Shown piece after piece: positions 16,204 through 24,378 of a stretch of 64,000 nucleotides of DNA. The DNA is taken from contig NZ_CP083663.1 of the NCBI RefSeq assembly GCF_020097815.1, positions 1,736,001 through 1,800,000 on the forward strand, in the 5' to 3' direction. Position 1 is the stretch's first letter; each line of letters begins with the position of its first letter. Source of the stretch: Haloprofundus salinisoli (GTDB taxonomy: Archaea > Halobacteriota > Halobacteria > Halobacteriales > Haloferacaceae). The position numbers and the translations under genes were made by a program. The notes under the pieces were generated by a model. It searched no databases, was not told the DNA's origin, and worked only from the letters and a program-made list of their open reading frames with translations.

Positions 16204-17781
16204 ATGGGGAAAGTGCTCATCGGCATCGACGCCGGTACGACAGTTCTCAAGTCGGTTGCATTCTCCCTCGACGGTGAGGCGATTTGCCACAGTAGCGCCG
16301 AAAACGCCGTCGAACGTCCGGAACCGGGATGGGCGGAGCAATCGATGACGACGACCTGGAAGAAGACCGCACAGACGATAAGCGAAGTCGTCGACCAACT
16401 CGACGACGAAGACGAGATACTCGCGCTGGGTGTGACGGGACAAGGCGACGGCTGTTGGCTTGTCGATGAGAATGGAGACCCAGTCCGACCTGCCATCCTC
16501 TGGTCGGATAGCCGCGCGGGTAAAATCGTACAGCGGTGGCAAGACGATGGAGTCTCCGAACGCGTCTACGACATCTGCGGCGGAACGCAGTTCCCCGGAA
16601 GTAGTCTGGTGATACTAAACTGGCTTCGGGAGAACGAATCGGAGAACTACGAGAACGCAGCCACGGTGTTTTACTGTAAAGATTGGTTGAAGTACAAACT
16701 CACAGACGAGCTTACGACCGACCCAAGCGACGCATCGCTTCCGTACGTCGACGTCGAGAGCGGTGAGTACTCCGACGAGGTGTTAGAAATCGTCGAGATG
16801 CCCGAAATCAAAGAATTGCGACCGCGTTTGAGTAGCGGGACGGACGTCGTCGGAACCGTCACGCAAAGCGCCGCGGTCGAAACGGGACTCCCTGCGGAGA
16901 CACCGGTCGTCTCCGGGTTCATCGACGTCGCCGCCTCCGCGTTCGGCAGCGGCGCCGCGCTACCCGGCGAAGGTTCCTCTGTGGTGGGAACTACGTCGCT
17001 GAATCAGACGATTCTCGACGAACCGCCAGCGGGCGACGAACGAACCGGCATCGCACTCACGCTGGGCGTCGAAGGGGGACTCTGGACGAAGTTCATGGCG
17101 TCGATGACGGGGACACCGAACCTCGACTGGGCGATCAAAGAGATCATGGATAAATCCGAGTTCAACCTCATCGAAGAGGAGGTCGAGGAAATTCCAGTCG
17201 GATCCGACGGTATCATCTACCATCCGTTTCTGAGTTCGGCGGGTGAACGCGCCCCGTTCGTGAATCCGAACGCGCGCGCAGAGTTCATCGGGCTGAACCA
17301 AGAACACACACAGGCCCACCTCGTCAGGGCGGTGTACGAGGGAATTTCACTCGCCATGCGGGACTGCTACTCGCATCTCCCGTACGACGCCGATGAAATC
17401 TATCTCAGCGGCGGTGGGGCGAACTCGAACTTCTGGTGTCAGATGTTCGCCGACTGCCTGAATGCGACGATTATCGTCCCGAACGGCTCGGAGTTCGGCG
17501 CCAAGGGTGCGGCGTTGCTCGCCGGCGTCGGCGTCGACGAGTTCGACGATTTACAGACCGCCGTCAAAGACACAACCTCGGTGGCGAAAGCATTCGAACC
17601 AAATCCCGAAAAGGTCCGCCAGTACCGCCGCTGGTACGACGTCTACACGGACGCGTACGAGGCGTTGTTCGACATCTGGGACGAGCGAGTCGAGGCGCTC
17701 GAAGACCTCCGATACATGGCGAAGGAGGGCGCTCACCACCCGTCGAAGAAGTCCGTGACTGGAAAAGATACGGTTGGGTAG
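16204..17781 (+). CDS. FGGY-family carbohydrate kinase
   Basis: 525 residues. The ATG at 16204 is preferred for its spacing to the upstream TATA element; an ATG three codons earlier (16195) is possible. The N-terminus LIGIDAGTTVLKSVAFSLDG is the first phosphate-binding loop of the sugar-kinase/Hsp70/actin fold. ALGVTGQGDGCWLVD and ILWSDSRAG are the substrate-side motifs of FGGY kinases. SVVGTTSLNQT, PFLSSAGERAPFVNPNARAEFIGL and LSGGGANSNFWCQMFADCL complete the family pattern. It is xylulokinase/LsrK-like, but the substrate cannot be fixed. It is divergent from the aldolase-dehydrogenase pair. Confidence 0.9.
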   Translation: MGKVLIGIDAGTTVLKSVAFSLDGEAICHSSAENAVERPEPGWAEQSMTTTWKKTAQTISEVVDQLDDEDEILALGVTGQGDGCWLVDENGDPVRPAILWSDSRAGKIVQRWQDDGVSERVYDICGGTQFPGSSLVILNWLRENESENYENAATVFYCKDWLKYKLTDELTTDPSDASLPYVDVESGEYSDEVLEIVEMPEIKELRPRLSSGTDVVGTVTQSAAVETGLPAETPVVSGFIDVAASAFGSGAALPGEGSSVVGTTSLNQTILDEPPAGDERTGIALTLGVEGGLWTKFMASMTGTPNLDWAIKEIMDKSEFNLIEEEVEEIPVGSDGIIYHPFLSSAGERAPFVNPNARAEFIGLNQEHTQAHLVRAVYEGISLAMRDCYSHLPYDADEIYLSGGGANSNFWCQMFADCLNATIIVPNGSEFGAKGAALLAGVGVDEFDDLQTAVKDTTSVAKAFEPNPEKVRQYRRWYDVYTDAYEALFDIWDERVEALEDLRYMAKEGAHHPSKKSVTGKDTVG

Positions 17782-17907
17782 TCAGACTCGATTTGCATCG
17801 AATGCTCGACAAGGACGCGAAAACGGTCGTGATGAAGTTCCACTGCGTTACTCTCATCAGGAGATGAGTAGACGGGACTATTTGCCGCCCGAAAACGAAC
17901 ACACCAT

Positions 17908-18705
17908 ATGCCCTCAAGAGAGACGATAGTAGTCGATGCGGCCACGGCCGGAGCGGACTACTCACTCGAACATTTCCGAACTACGCTTGCCGTCGAAGAG
18001 AAATCGAGAAAGACAGATTTAGTCACTGATGTCGACCGGATGACCCAGCGACACATCGTCTCGGTGATCGAAGGCGAGTTTCCCGACGACGAAATCGTCG
18101 GAGAAGAAGGCAACGAGCGAAAAACAGTCCCCGAAGAGGGGTACGCCTGGATAATCGATCCCATCGACGGAACGCAGAATTTCGTTCACCGGATTCCGCA
18201 ATGGGTAACGAGCGTCGCCGTCGTTCACGATTCTGAGCCGATTAGCTGTGTCAACGTTGCACCCGCCCTCGACGACCGGTATCGATCGACCGCAGCTGGT
18301 ACTGCACGCGATGGGCAGGCTGTCTCGGTGAGCGAGCGAACGGACCCCGAAACGTTCCTCGTGGCGCCGACGCTCCCGTGGCGGACATCCGACAGTGCAG
18401 TTGTCGGGTCTCTCTCACGAACCCTCATTGAACGGTTCGGCGAAGTCCGTCGAACCGGGTCGGCACAACTGTCGCTCTCGATGGTCGCCTGCGGCGCTCT
18501 GGATGCGACCGTCGCGTTCGACCCGTCCCCGAACCCGTGGGACACCGTCGCCGGTGCGCACCACGTTACGCAAGCAGGCGGTGTAGCAACTGATTTAGAC
18601 GGGAATTCGTGGGGTCCAGGTAGCGAAGGAATTCTCGCGTCTAATGGAACTGACCACGATGCGGTCGTCGATGCCGTCCGAGCAGCGCTCACAGAAACCT
18701 CTTAA
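17908..18705 (+). CDS. Inositol-monophosphatase-family sugar phosphatase
   Basis: 265 residues. The metal-site motifs of the family are intact: EFPDDEIVGEEG (Glu ligand), WIIDPIDGTQNF (DPIDGTxNF) and NPWDTVAGAHHV (WDxxAG) near the C-terminus. The family includes inositol-1-phosphatase, fructose-1,6-bisphosphatase and other sugar phosphatases. It lies 126 nt downstream of the FGGY kinase on the same strand, so it may dephosphorylate an intermediate of the same pathway. Confidence 0.9.
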   Translation: MPSRETIVVDAATAGADYSLEHFRTTLAVEEKSRKTDLVTDVDRMTQRHIVSVIEGEFPDDEIVGEEGNERKTVPEEGYAWIIDPIDGTQNFVHRIPQWVTSVAVVHDSEPISCVNVAPALDDRYRSTAAGTARDGQAVSVSERTDPETFLVAPTLPWRTSDSAVVGSLSRTLIERFGEVRRTGSAQLSLSMVACGALDATVAFDPSPNPWDTVAGAHHVTQAGGVATDLDGNSWGPGSEGILASNGTDHDAVVDAVRAALTETS

Positions 18706-18988
18706 CAAGCGGTCGATCGTACAGATTGCATCTCAGCGAACCTGCAGACGAATTGAGCGTGCAGACGAGAATCTCTCAGACCCAGGGACCACGCGCAAAG
18801 CAGGGAACAGCTCCACAGTAGGTTCTCCATGACCTATCTTCGGTAGGAGACGGTTGAATCGCTATCTCGGCCCTTCTAAGTATGGGTGGGTCCCGTCTCT
18901 CTGAATCCACCAAATCCCAGTAGAGCGCTAATCCAGTAGAATACCGCACATTCATTACAGATTACGTGAATGTATCGTAAGGAAACGT

Positions 18989-19417
18989 ATGCAGGAGCGA
19001 AAAGACGGGGAACGAGGGAAAACCCAAGAGATCGGTCCTGCGGTATCTGACGAGCAATGTACTGTCTGTGGGGCAACTGAAAAACTACGAGTCCACCATA
19101 TCGATGGTACAAAAGCGAACAAGGCGGCTGAGAACTGTGTTCCGATGTGCGAAGTCTGCCACCAGCGAATTCGCATTGATTCTCGGAATTCGGAGACGTG
19201 GATGCAGTACGACGTTGCTGTTCCTGACGCTGTTGCGGGAGCCGTTGACCGAGAGTTCATCCGTCTCGTCTGTGAATGCAACCAACTGTTCGGATGGCGG
19301 CCAGACAAACACCAACACTATCTTCCGCTCGTAGTCGTCGACGGGGTGTCAGGCGTCGAATCAATGGACGCAGACGCCTTCTTCGAGCGTCTCGATGAAC
19401 TTGGTCTCTTACAGTGA
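18989..19417 (+). CDS. HNH-type zinc-binding protein (paralogue of 985-1431)
   Basis: 142 residues. The HNH-like core is CTVCG, LRVHHIDGTKAN, N in AAENCVPMC and CEVC. The shared C-terminal half is VDREFIRLVCEC, GWRPDKHQHYLPLVVVDGV and MDADAFFERLDELGL. The two paralogues align over their whole length and share the unrecognised C-terminal part, so they form one two-domain family. It sits at the left edge of a replicon-like island. The 283 nt upstream (18706-18988) contain no gene that I can see. Confidence 0.75.
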   Translation: MQERKDGERGKTQEIGPAVSDEQCTVCGATEKLRVHHIDGTKANKAAENCVPMCEVCHQRIRIDSRNSETWMQYDVAVPDAVAGAVDREFIRLVCECNQLFGWRPDKHQHYLPLVVVDGVSGVESMDADAFFERLDELGLLQ

Positions 19418-19567
19418 AAATATACCTGGGGCATCGCAATCACTGCTGCGGTCAAGTACCGCCGTGAACATCCAGAACACGTCAACACCCTGTGGATGAG
19501 CGCACGCGATGAACTCCGAATGCAGCTCTCCCAATCGGTGTCTCGGACTACGAATCCCTCTCTTTAA
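19418..19567 (+). pseudogene. Coding-like fragment directly after the HNH stop codon
   Basis: In the same frame as the HNH gene, right after its TGA, the sequence reads KYTWGIAITAAVKYRREHPE and continues in coding style (HVNTLWMSARDELRMQLSQS) to a TAA at 19565. It has no start codon of its own until an internal ATG. Either it is the 3' end of another gene fused by deletion, or the HNH gene once continued through. I recognise no family. Confidence 0.4.
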
Positions 19568-19712
19568 ACTCTGTAAATACTGGTGCAAATCAGAGTGTAA
19601 ATGCGAATTCATCCCGTCTATCCTCGGAGAAAACAATTGAGCTGGACGATACTGAGTGCTTGACGTACTCTTCTCTCAGCGGTTGAGGGACTTCCAGATG
19701 TGACGTTCCGAG

Positions 19713-19994
19713 CTACGCCTCGATCGACCGGTACTGGTCCTCCCACGAACGTCGCTCACGAATTGCGTCTCTGCCTTTTTCGGTAATCGCGTAGTAGTTC
19801 GTTCGGCGATCTATCGGTCCTTTCTCCACGTACGCTTTGTTGACGAGGGTGTCGAGGTTCGGGTAGAGCCGTCCGTGATTGATTTCCCCATCAACGTACT
19901 GCTCGAGTTCTTTTTTGACCTGCTGTCCTGACGGTTTGTCAAACCCAGAAATCACGTACAAGAGGTCTCTCTGGAAGCCACTCAAGTCGTGCAT
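19713..19994 (-). CDS. PadR-family transcription regulator
   Basis: 93 residues from the ATG at 19994. An upstream ATATACAAAT about 30 nt away gives a leaderless start, and the residues of the longer frame (to 20105) are not PadR-like. The winged helix is complete: LSGFQRDLLYVISGF, PSGQQVKKELEQYVDGEINHGRLYPNLDTLVNKAYVEKG, then the wing RRTNYYAITEKGRDAIRERR. Family members are usually autoregulated repressors. It is divergent from orc1/cdc6 (20452) with about 460 nt between them. Confidence 0.92.
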   Translation of the reverse strand: MHDLSGFQRDLLYVISGFDKPSGQQVKKELEQYVDGEINHGRLYPNLDTLVNKAYVEKGPIDRRTNYYAITEKGRDAIRERRSWEDQYRSIEA

Positions 19995-20372
19995 ATGATA
20001 TAATCCACAAATTTGTATATAATAGTTCGTAGCTTCACATATACTGACACGTGTGGATGGGTCGTTGGTGTCCGGACGGTCAGTGTGAGAGCCTCTCGGC
20101 TCCACCGAAGTACGGGTAACAGCCAGTACACCCTCCGTAGACGAAGTAACTCTGTGGAGCTGTGGACGTTGACCAATCCTCTACCGGGTACTGAAGACAT
20201 CTCGTGAGATCTGGCTGCCAATAAACTGGTTGTCTCGCCGATTTTTGATTTCGAGATTCTCCTTTGGTCTCCGCAGAGCGTTTTTGTGAGATTCTTGCGG
20301 CGCTTCAGGCTTCGTCAGGTCTGCGACACTCTACCGTGTTCGAGCGTCGGATTGAAGATATACAGACACGTA

Positions 20373-20393
20373 GTTCCGCTGGAAATCGCTCGG
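20373..20393 (+). other. ORB-like origin recognition sequence upstream of orc1/cdc6
   Basis: GTTCCGCTGGAAATCGCTCGG resembles the archaeal origin recognition box core (TTCCAC/T-rich arm, GGAAAC arm, then a G/C tail) at most core positions. It lies 59 nt before the orc1/cdc6 start, where haloarchaeal origins are usually found. Only one clear copy is visible; a partial TTCCACGAG is near 20424. Real origins have several ORBs and an AT-rich unwinding element, neither of which I can show here. Confidence 0.4.
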
Positions 20394-20451
20394 TCAACCC
20401 GATAACACGCTGGATCTCCGCAGTTCCACGAGTCGATTTCCCTTCCAGTAC

Positions 20452-21678
20452 ATGAGCAAATACGACGACCTCTTCGCCGAGACTGCCCCGACGAACAGCG
20501 TGTTCGCCGACAAAGCAGCGTTGAATCCACTAACGCCCTCTGCAGAAATCGTCGCGCGCGCCGTCCAGGAACGGCGGCTGGCGACGCTTCTCAACGGCGT
20601 CCACGAGGGGTATCTCCCACCGACGGTGTCGGTGTACGGCCCGCCGGGGACGGGCAAGACGATGACGACGCGGCGAGTCTGCGAGGAGTTCGCCGCCCGC
20701 CACGACGAGGTGGCCGTCGAGTACGTCAACCTCAAGGAGTGTCGGACGATATTCAGCGTCGCAAACGAGCTCCTGCGCGTGCTTTCGGGCGAGTCCAAGC
20801 AGGCGTGGGAGGGACTCGACGGCGTCTTCGGCGGCATCTGGGAGGCGCTCGAGGGATATCCCGAGTGGACTGTGCTCATTCTCGACGAGATCGACCACGT
20901 CGCTCACGACTCCAACTACGACCCAAACGAGTTCTTCTACCGACTGCTGCGCGGGGAACGGCGGCTGCAACGAGGCATCCAGCTGTCGGTGTTTCTGTTG
21001 AGCAACGAGTTACTGGAGGTGGATTTGCGTTTGGATAGTCGCGTCAAGAGCGCGATGAGCGGCGAACAGCTCTTCTTTCCGCCGTACTCGGAGCCGCGGT
21101 TGCGACGGGTGCTCGCGCCGCGCGTCGATCGGGCGTTCAAAGCAGATGTGTTGCCCGAGGCGGTGTTCGAGTACGGGGTTCGGCAGGCGGCGATGCGGTG
21201 GGGTGATGCGCGACGGACGATGACGCTGTTTCGCAGAGCCGGCGAGACCGCGAACGAGCGTGGGCTGGCAGTGCTCGACGAGGACTGTATCGACGCCAAC
21301 CTCGAGTTGACCGAGAAGGAAGAGACGATCGAGAAACTGCTGCAGGTGCCGTTCCAGCAGTATTTCGTCCTCCAGGCGGTGACTGGATACGAAGATAGCG
21401 ACGGCGAAATCGTCCAACCGGTGACGACGGCACAGATTCACAAGGCGTATTCGAGGTTCGAGTTACCGGCGCGGGCAACGCTCGGCGAGCGCGCGATTCG
21501 AGAGACGGTGACCGAGTTGGAGACAATGGGGCTCGTCGAGACGTGGATCGACTCACGCGGCCGCGACGGCCGCGTCAAACAGATTCGGACGACCTTCGAT
21601 CCGGAGTGGGTACTCGAAGCACGGCCGGCGTACTTGGAGGCGCTTCGACGGACGCAGGCGGAGACCGATGAGGAGTGA
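20452..21678 (+). CDS. orc1/cdc6: Orc1/Cdc6 family replication initiator
   Basis: 408 residues, full family length. Walker A is GPPGTGKT at residues 63-70, Walker B VLILDEID at about 141-148, with a sensor-1 region (LSVFLLSN) and sensor-2 region (GDARRTMTLFRRAGETA) following. The C-terminal winged helix (residues 300-395, ending TWIDSRGRDGRVKQIRTTF) binds ORB DNA. These ATPases mark replication origins and load MCM. Haloarchaea carry many copies, often on plasmids and islands. The neighbours (zinc-finger/coiled-coil operon, small convergent gene) suggest an integrated replicon. A dead relative lies at 8401. Confidence 0.95.
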   Translation: MSKYDDLFAETAPTNSVFADKAALNPLTPSAEIVARAVQERRLATLLNGVHEGYLPPTVSVYGPPGTGKTMTTRRVCEEFAARHDEVAVEYVNLKECRTIFSVANELLRVLSGESKQAWEGLDGVFGGIWEALEGYPEWTVLILDEIDHVAHDSNYDPNEFFYRLLRGERRLQRGIQLSVFLLSNELLEVDLRLDSRVKSAMSGEQLFFPPYSEPRLRRVLAPRVDRAFKADVLPEAVFEYGVRQAAMRWGDARRTMTLFRRAGETANERGLAVLDEDCIDANLELTEKEETIEKLLQVPFQQYFVLQAVTGYEDSDGEIVQPVTTAQIHKAYSRFELPARATLGERAIRETVTELETMGLVETWIDSRGRDGRVKQIRTTFDPEWVLEARPAYLEALRRTQAETDEE

Positions 21679-21713
21679 GTTGGTGTAAGGTCTGGGGGGC
21701 TTCGAATCGCGGC

Positions 21714-21911
21714 CTACTCGTCGCAGACGACGTCTCGGAGTTCGTCGAGGAGGTCGGGGTGGTGTTCGGCGAGTAGTTCGACGTCTTCTGTGAGTTCTTC
21801 GCTAATTTTCCGTCGGACTCGTGAAACGGCTTGGTAGCGTCGGTCACTCTTTTCAGTTTCTGCAATCAATTCACGCTCACGATTTGTAAGTAACGCGCGC
21901 CGTCGAGCCAT
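21714..21911 (-). CDS. Small conserved protein convergent with orc1/cdc6
   Basis: 65 residues, helical and strongly charged: MARRRALLTNRERELIAETE, RRYQAVSRVRRKISEELTED, then LLDELRDVVC. Almost the same small protein is found in other haloarchaea; I do not know its function. The RE-rich helices could bind DNA or a partner protein. It ends 35 nt from the orc1/cdc6 stop, facing it. Confidence 0.75.
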   Translation of the reverse strand: MARRRALLTNRERELIAETEKSDRRYQAVSRVRRKISEELTEDVELLAEHHPDLLDELRDVVCDE

Positions 21912-22112
21912 TCTAGTTGGTTGATGAAATGTGTGCCATCACATTATACGATAGGGATTCAAATGAATATGATTCCCACATTAGGCAACTTCCCATATTT
22001 GGGAAGAGATAAGTAGCAGAGAGTTGTACTTGAGTTTGGGAACCATTCGGTAGTGCCGTGAGAAACGGCCGGTGTAGCAGCACCGACCGAGGGTTCTCTC
22101 AGGTTGGAACCC

Positions 22113-22307
22113 ATGAGTACGGAAGCAACACGACACCAAAACGCTGGTGTTACTGACGAAGACGTAGAGAATTCGATCTCTTGGCCGCACATCGGCTACG
22201 ACGCGTACGGTCGCAGTGAACACACCTACTACCGCTGTGAGGAGTGCGGTTGCGAGGGACTGCGTGTGAGTAATCTCCTGCACCGTGTGGGGTGTCCGAT
22301 CGCATGA
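22113..22307 (+). CDS. Small zinc-finger protein, first gene of an overlapping operon
   Basis: 64 residues from the ATG at 22113. The C-terminal half has CEECGCEGLRVSNLLHRVGC, a CxxC followed by HxxxC, which makes a plausible single zinc site. Its stop overlaps the next start (ATGA), so the two are translated together. No family recognised; such small zinc fingers are common in haloarchaeal plasmids and proviruses. Confidence 0.7.
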   Translation: MSTEATRHQNAGVTDEDVENSISWPHIGYDAYGRSEHTYYRCEECGCEGLRVSNLLHRVGCPIA

Positions 22308-22834
22308 GCGAAGAGAAACTGTCGGTCGGCCCTGAACTTGAGGAGTGTTCGGTTTGCGGTGCCGTTGGACTGCCCGAGCGAATTGGAGAACACGACTGTG
22401 AGGCGTTTCTCAAGGGCCGATGTCAAGATGAAGAACGGGAAGACTCCCCGAAGACAAAGGGGCTGTCGGCTCGACGGAATCCGATGCTCAAAGCGTCTGC
22501 AAGCCAGGTGCTTACTGGACTTCCTGTCGCCCGGGCGGAGACTGTCTCCTGTGCCCGCTGTGCGACACCACTGCGAGAGGGTGCGTCGGTCATCGCGCTC
22601 GTCTCGTGGATCTTGCGAGAGGCGCGCTGGCGGCCGCTTCATCTGTGCTGTTCGAGCTGTCCACCGACGCTGGAGGACAAGGCTCGACAGGAGCGAGACG
22701 AGAGCCCGCTTCCGGAGCTACTCGCGCTGGCTCGACTCGGTACTCGGTCGGTTCCAAGCCAGCAGCGGCATCAACTCTGCCTGTCGGAGATTGAACGAGT
22801 CGCACGGTGTGGGCCGCCGGGAGGCGCGAGATGA
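22304..22834 (+). CDS. Zinc-finger protein, second gene of the operon
   Basis: 176 residues from the ATG at 22304 (ATGA overlap with the gene before). Two possible zinc sites: CSVCG with a following HDC near the N-terminus (the same style of finger as the upstream protein), and CARCATPLREGASV paired with HLCCSSC in the middle. The C-terminal part is basic and low in structure. Function unknown. The finger shared with the first gene suggests that both recognise related targets. Confidence 0.7.
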   Translation: MSEEKLSVGPELEECSVCGAVGLPERIGEHDCEAFLKGRCQDEEREDSPKTKGLSARRNPMLKASASQVLTGLPVARAETVSCARCATPLREGASVIALVSWILREARWRPLHLCCSSCPPTLEDKARQERDESPLPELLALARLGTRSVPSQQRHQLCLSEIERVARCGPPGGAR

Positions 22835-23619
22835 GAACCGACGGAGCGGATGAAACGGAAAGACGCCGACTCGTCGAACTCGAAGCGAAACTCTCGGAGG
22901 TGGAGTCGGAACTCGCATCCGAACGAGAGCGACGACAGACGCTCGAAACGAGACTCGAAACGGCCCAACGAGATGCGAAAGCCGGGCGACGGCTCGCGTC
23001 GACGCTTCGGTCGTACGTCGTCGGCGAGTACGACACAGAGTACAGCGTCAACGAGTTCGACGCGATGCTCAACGAGCAAGACTCGATTCTCGCGCGGGTG
23101 GATTCGCTAGAAATGGAAGTCGAGACAGTAGAACGAAATCGAGAGCGGGTTCTCGACGAGCGACGCCTCCGTGGGCGTGAAGACGGGCGTCTCGCGCGGC
23201 GACTCAGCACCGTCGAAGACGAAGTTGGAATTAGCCCGCCGGAGGCAGTCGCCGTCGGCGAAGGTGGCGCAGATGCTGGGGAACTCTCACGGTTGGAGCG
23301 GTTTCTGCGATACGGTCCGAGTGCGGTCGTCGACCAACCGTATCCCGTCCACTATCGCGCCCACGAGATTGGACTACATCTCGGCGAGTGGGGGATGAGA
23401 ATCAGCGACGCGAACGGCCGTCGGATTCGACTCTGCTCGAAGCGCGACGACCTGAAGCAGAAACTCGAAGCCAAACGCGACGAGACGCTGCAGTGGACGC
23501 AAGTGTATCGTGCGATGGAGAAATTAGTGAAGATCTCCGAGGGGAAGGTTCGACTACGTGATGGAGTGAAGAGCGAGGGTCGCTATGTACTGGAGGTGCG
23601 GTATGATGAAACGGGATGA
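22831..23619 (+). CDS. Coiled-coil protein, third gene of the operon
   Basis: 262 residues from the ATG at 22831 (ATGA overlap). Residues 5-60 form a long charged coiled coil with regular heptads (ELEAKLSEVESELASERERR), followed by a second helical stretch (about 85-120) and a globular C-terminal domain (about 145-262, GELSRLERFLRYGPSAV to VLEVRYDE). Tight coupling to two zinc-finger proteins beside an orc1 gene suggests a replicon maintenance or DNA-binding complex; this is inference. Confidence 0.7.
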   Translation: MRTDGADETERRRLVELEAKLSEVESELASERERRQTLETRLETAQRDAKAGRRLASTLRSYVVGEYDTEYSVNEFDAMLNEQDSILARVDSLEMEVETVERNRERVLDERRLRGREDGRLARRLSTVEDEVGISPPEAVAVGEGGADAGELSRLERFLRYGPSAVVDQPYPVHYRAHEIGLHLGEWGMRISDANGRRIRLCSKRDDLKQKLEAKRDETLQWTQVYRAMEKLVKISEGKVRLRDGVKSEGRYVLEVRYDETG

Positions 23620-24378
23620 GTGGTTGGCGAAGCAAGCCCTCAAGAGTCACTCCTTGAGATTGGGGTTACTCACACTCGTTGTAAGTCGAGCCACGTACAG
23701 GGAGGTGCCAACGACCGTTAGCCATTGACCTAATCAGGACAGTTGTCAGCGTATGTTTACCCTCTGGACCATCGATTTCTCGGTCCGGTAGTGGATGGTT
23801 CACTACCTCGAACGGCAGTCGACGGCAGATCGAGGGACAGTTACCGAGGACCCGAGAGTTACAACAGATGTAACTCAGACTGCCGGCTATCGGTTGGCTA
23901 TGGGCGGGACTGAGAGAATTAAGTGGCTCCAGCAAGTACTGCGCCTGGCCATGTAGTCTGCTCACAGTGGCTCGTAGGAAGCCCTTCGACGAACCGACGA
24001 CCTCTGAAACGGATGGTCGCCAAAGGCTTGTCGAAGCAAAATACCGGTGAACGCTTCACAGCCAACTTTGCGAACTCGGTCATCCACTCGTTCGTGACGA
24101 TCTCGTTGAGGGCAAGAAGTCTATGTACCACCCTGTAGAAGGTGCGCAGATCCTTCTGAGGAACAATTATTCTGTCAACTACGAGGCTGGTAGGTTGACG
24201 TCCGTCAGCGAGGAGGAGATGACCGACGGCATGGAGTACGCGAATTGTACCAATCTCGGATATCTGGCCCGCACGGAGTCGATACGCACTGCATAGGCGA
24301 CAGTTCTTGACATCTTTGGAACAACTCTCTTCGAACCTTCTATTTTAATTACTGAGCAAGCAGTAGTCAAGAACCGAT
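23620..24378. other. Long region between replicon island and sulfatase
   Basis: About 760 nt without a convincing gene up to 24120; frames on both strands are short and lack family features. The last part holds a small coding-like ORF (listed separately) and an AT-rich promoter segment TTTTAATTA near 24342, about 35 nt before the sulfatase ATG. Confidence 0.4.
24123..24296 (+). CDS. Possible small ORF or 3' gene fragment
   Basis: 57 residues (MYHPVEGAQILLRNNYSVNY to LGYLARTESIRTA). Composition is coding-like, with an acidic stretch SVSEEEMTDGMEYANC, and the frame stays open upstream of the ATG for several codons. It may be the 3' remnant of a larger gene displaced by insertion of the island. 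No family recognised. Confidence 0.35.
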   Translation: MYHPVEGAQILLRNNYSVNYEAGRLTSVSEEEMTDGMEYANCTNLGYLARTESIRTA

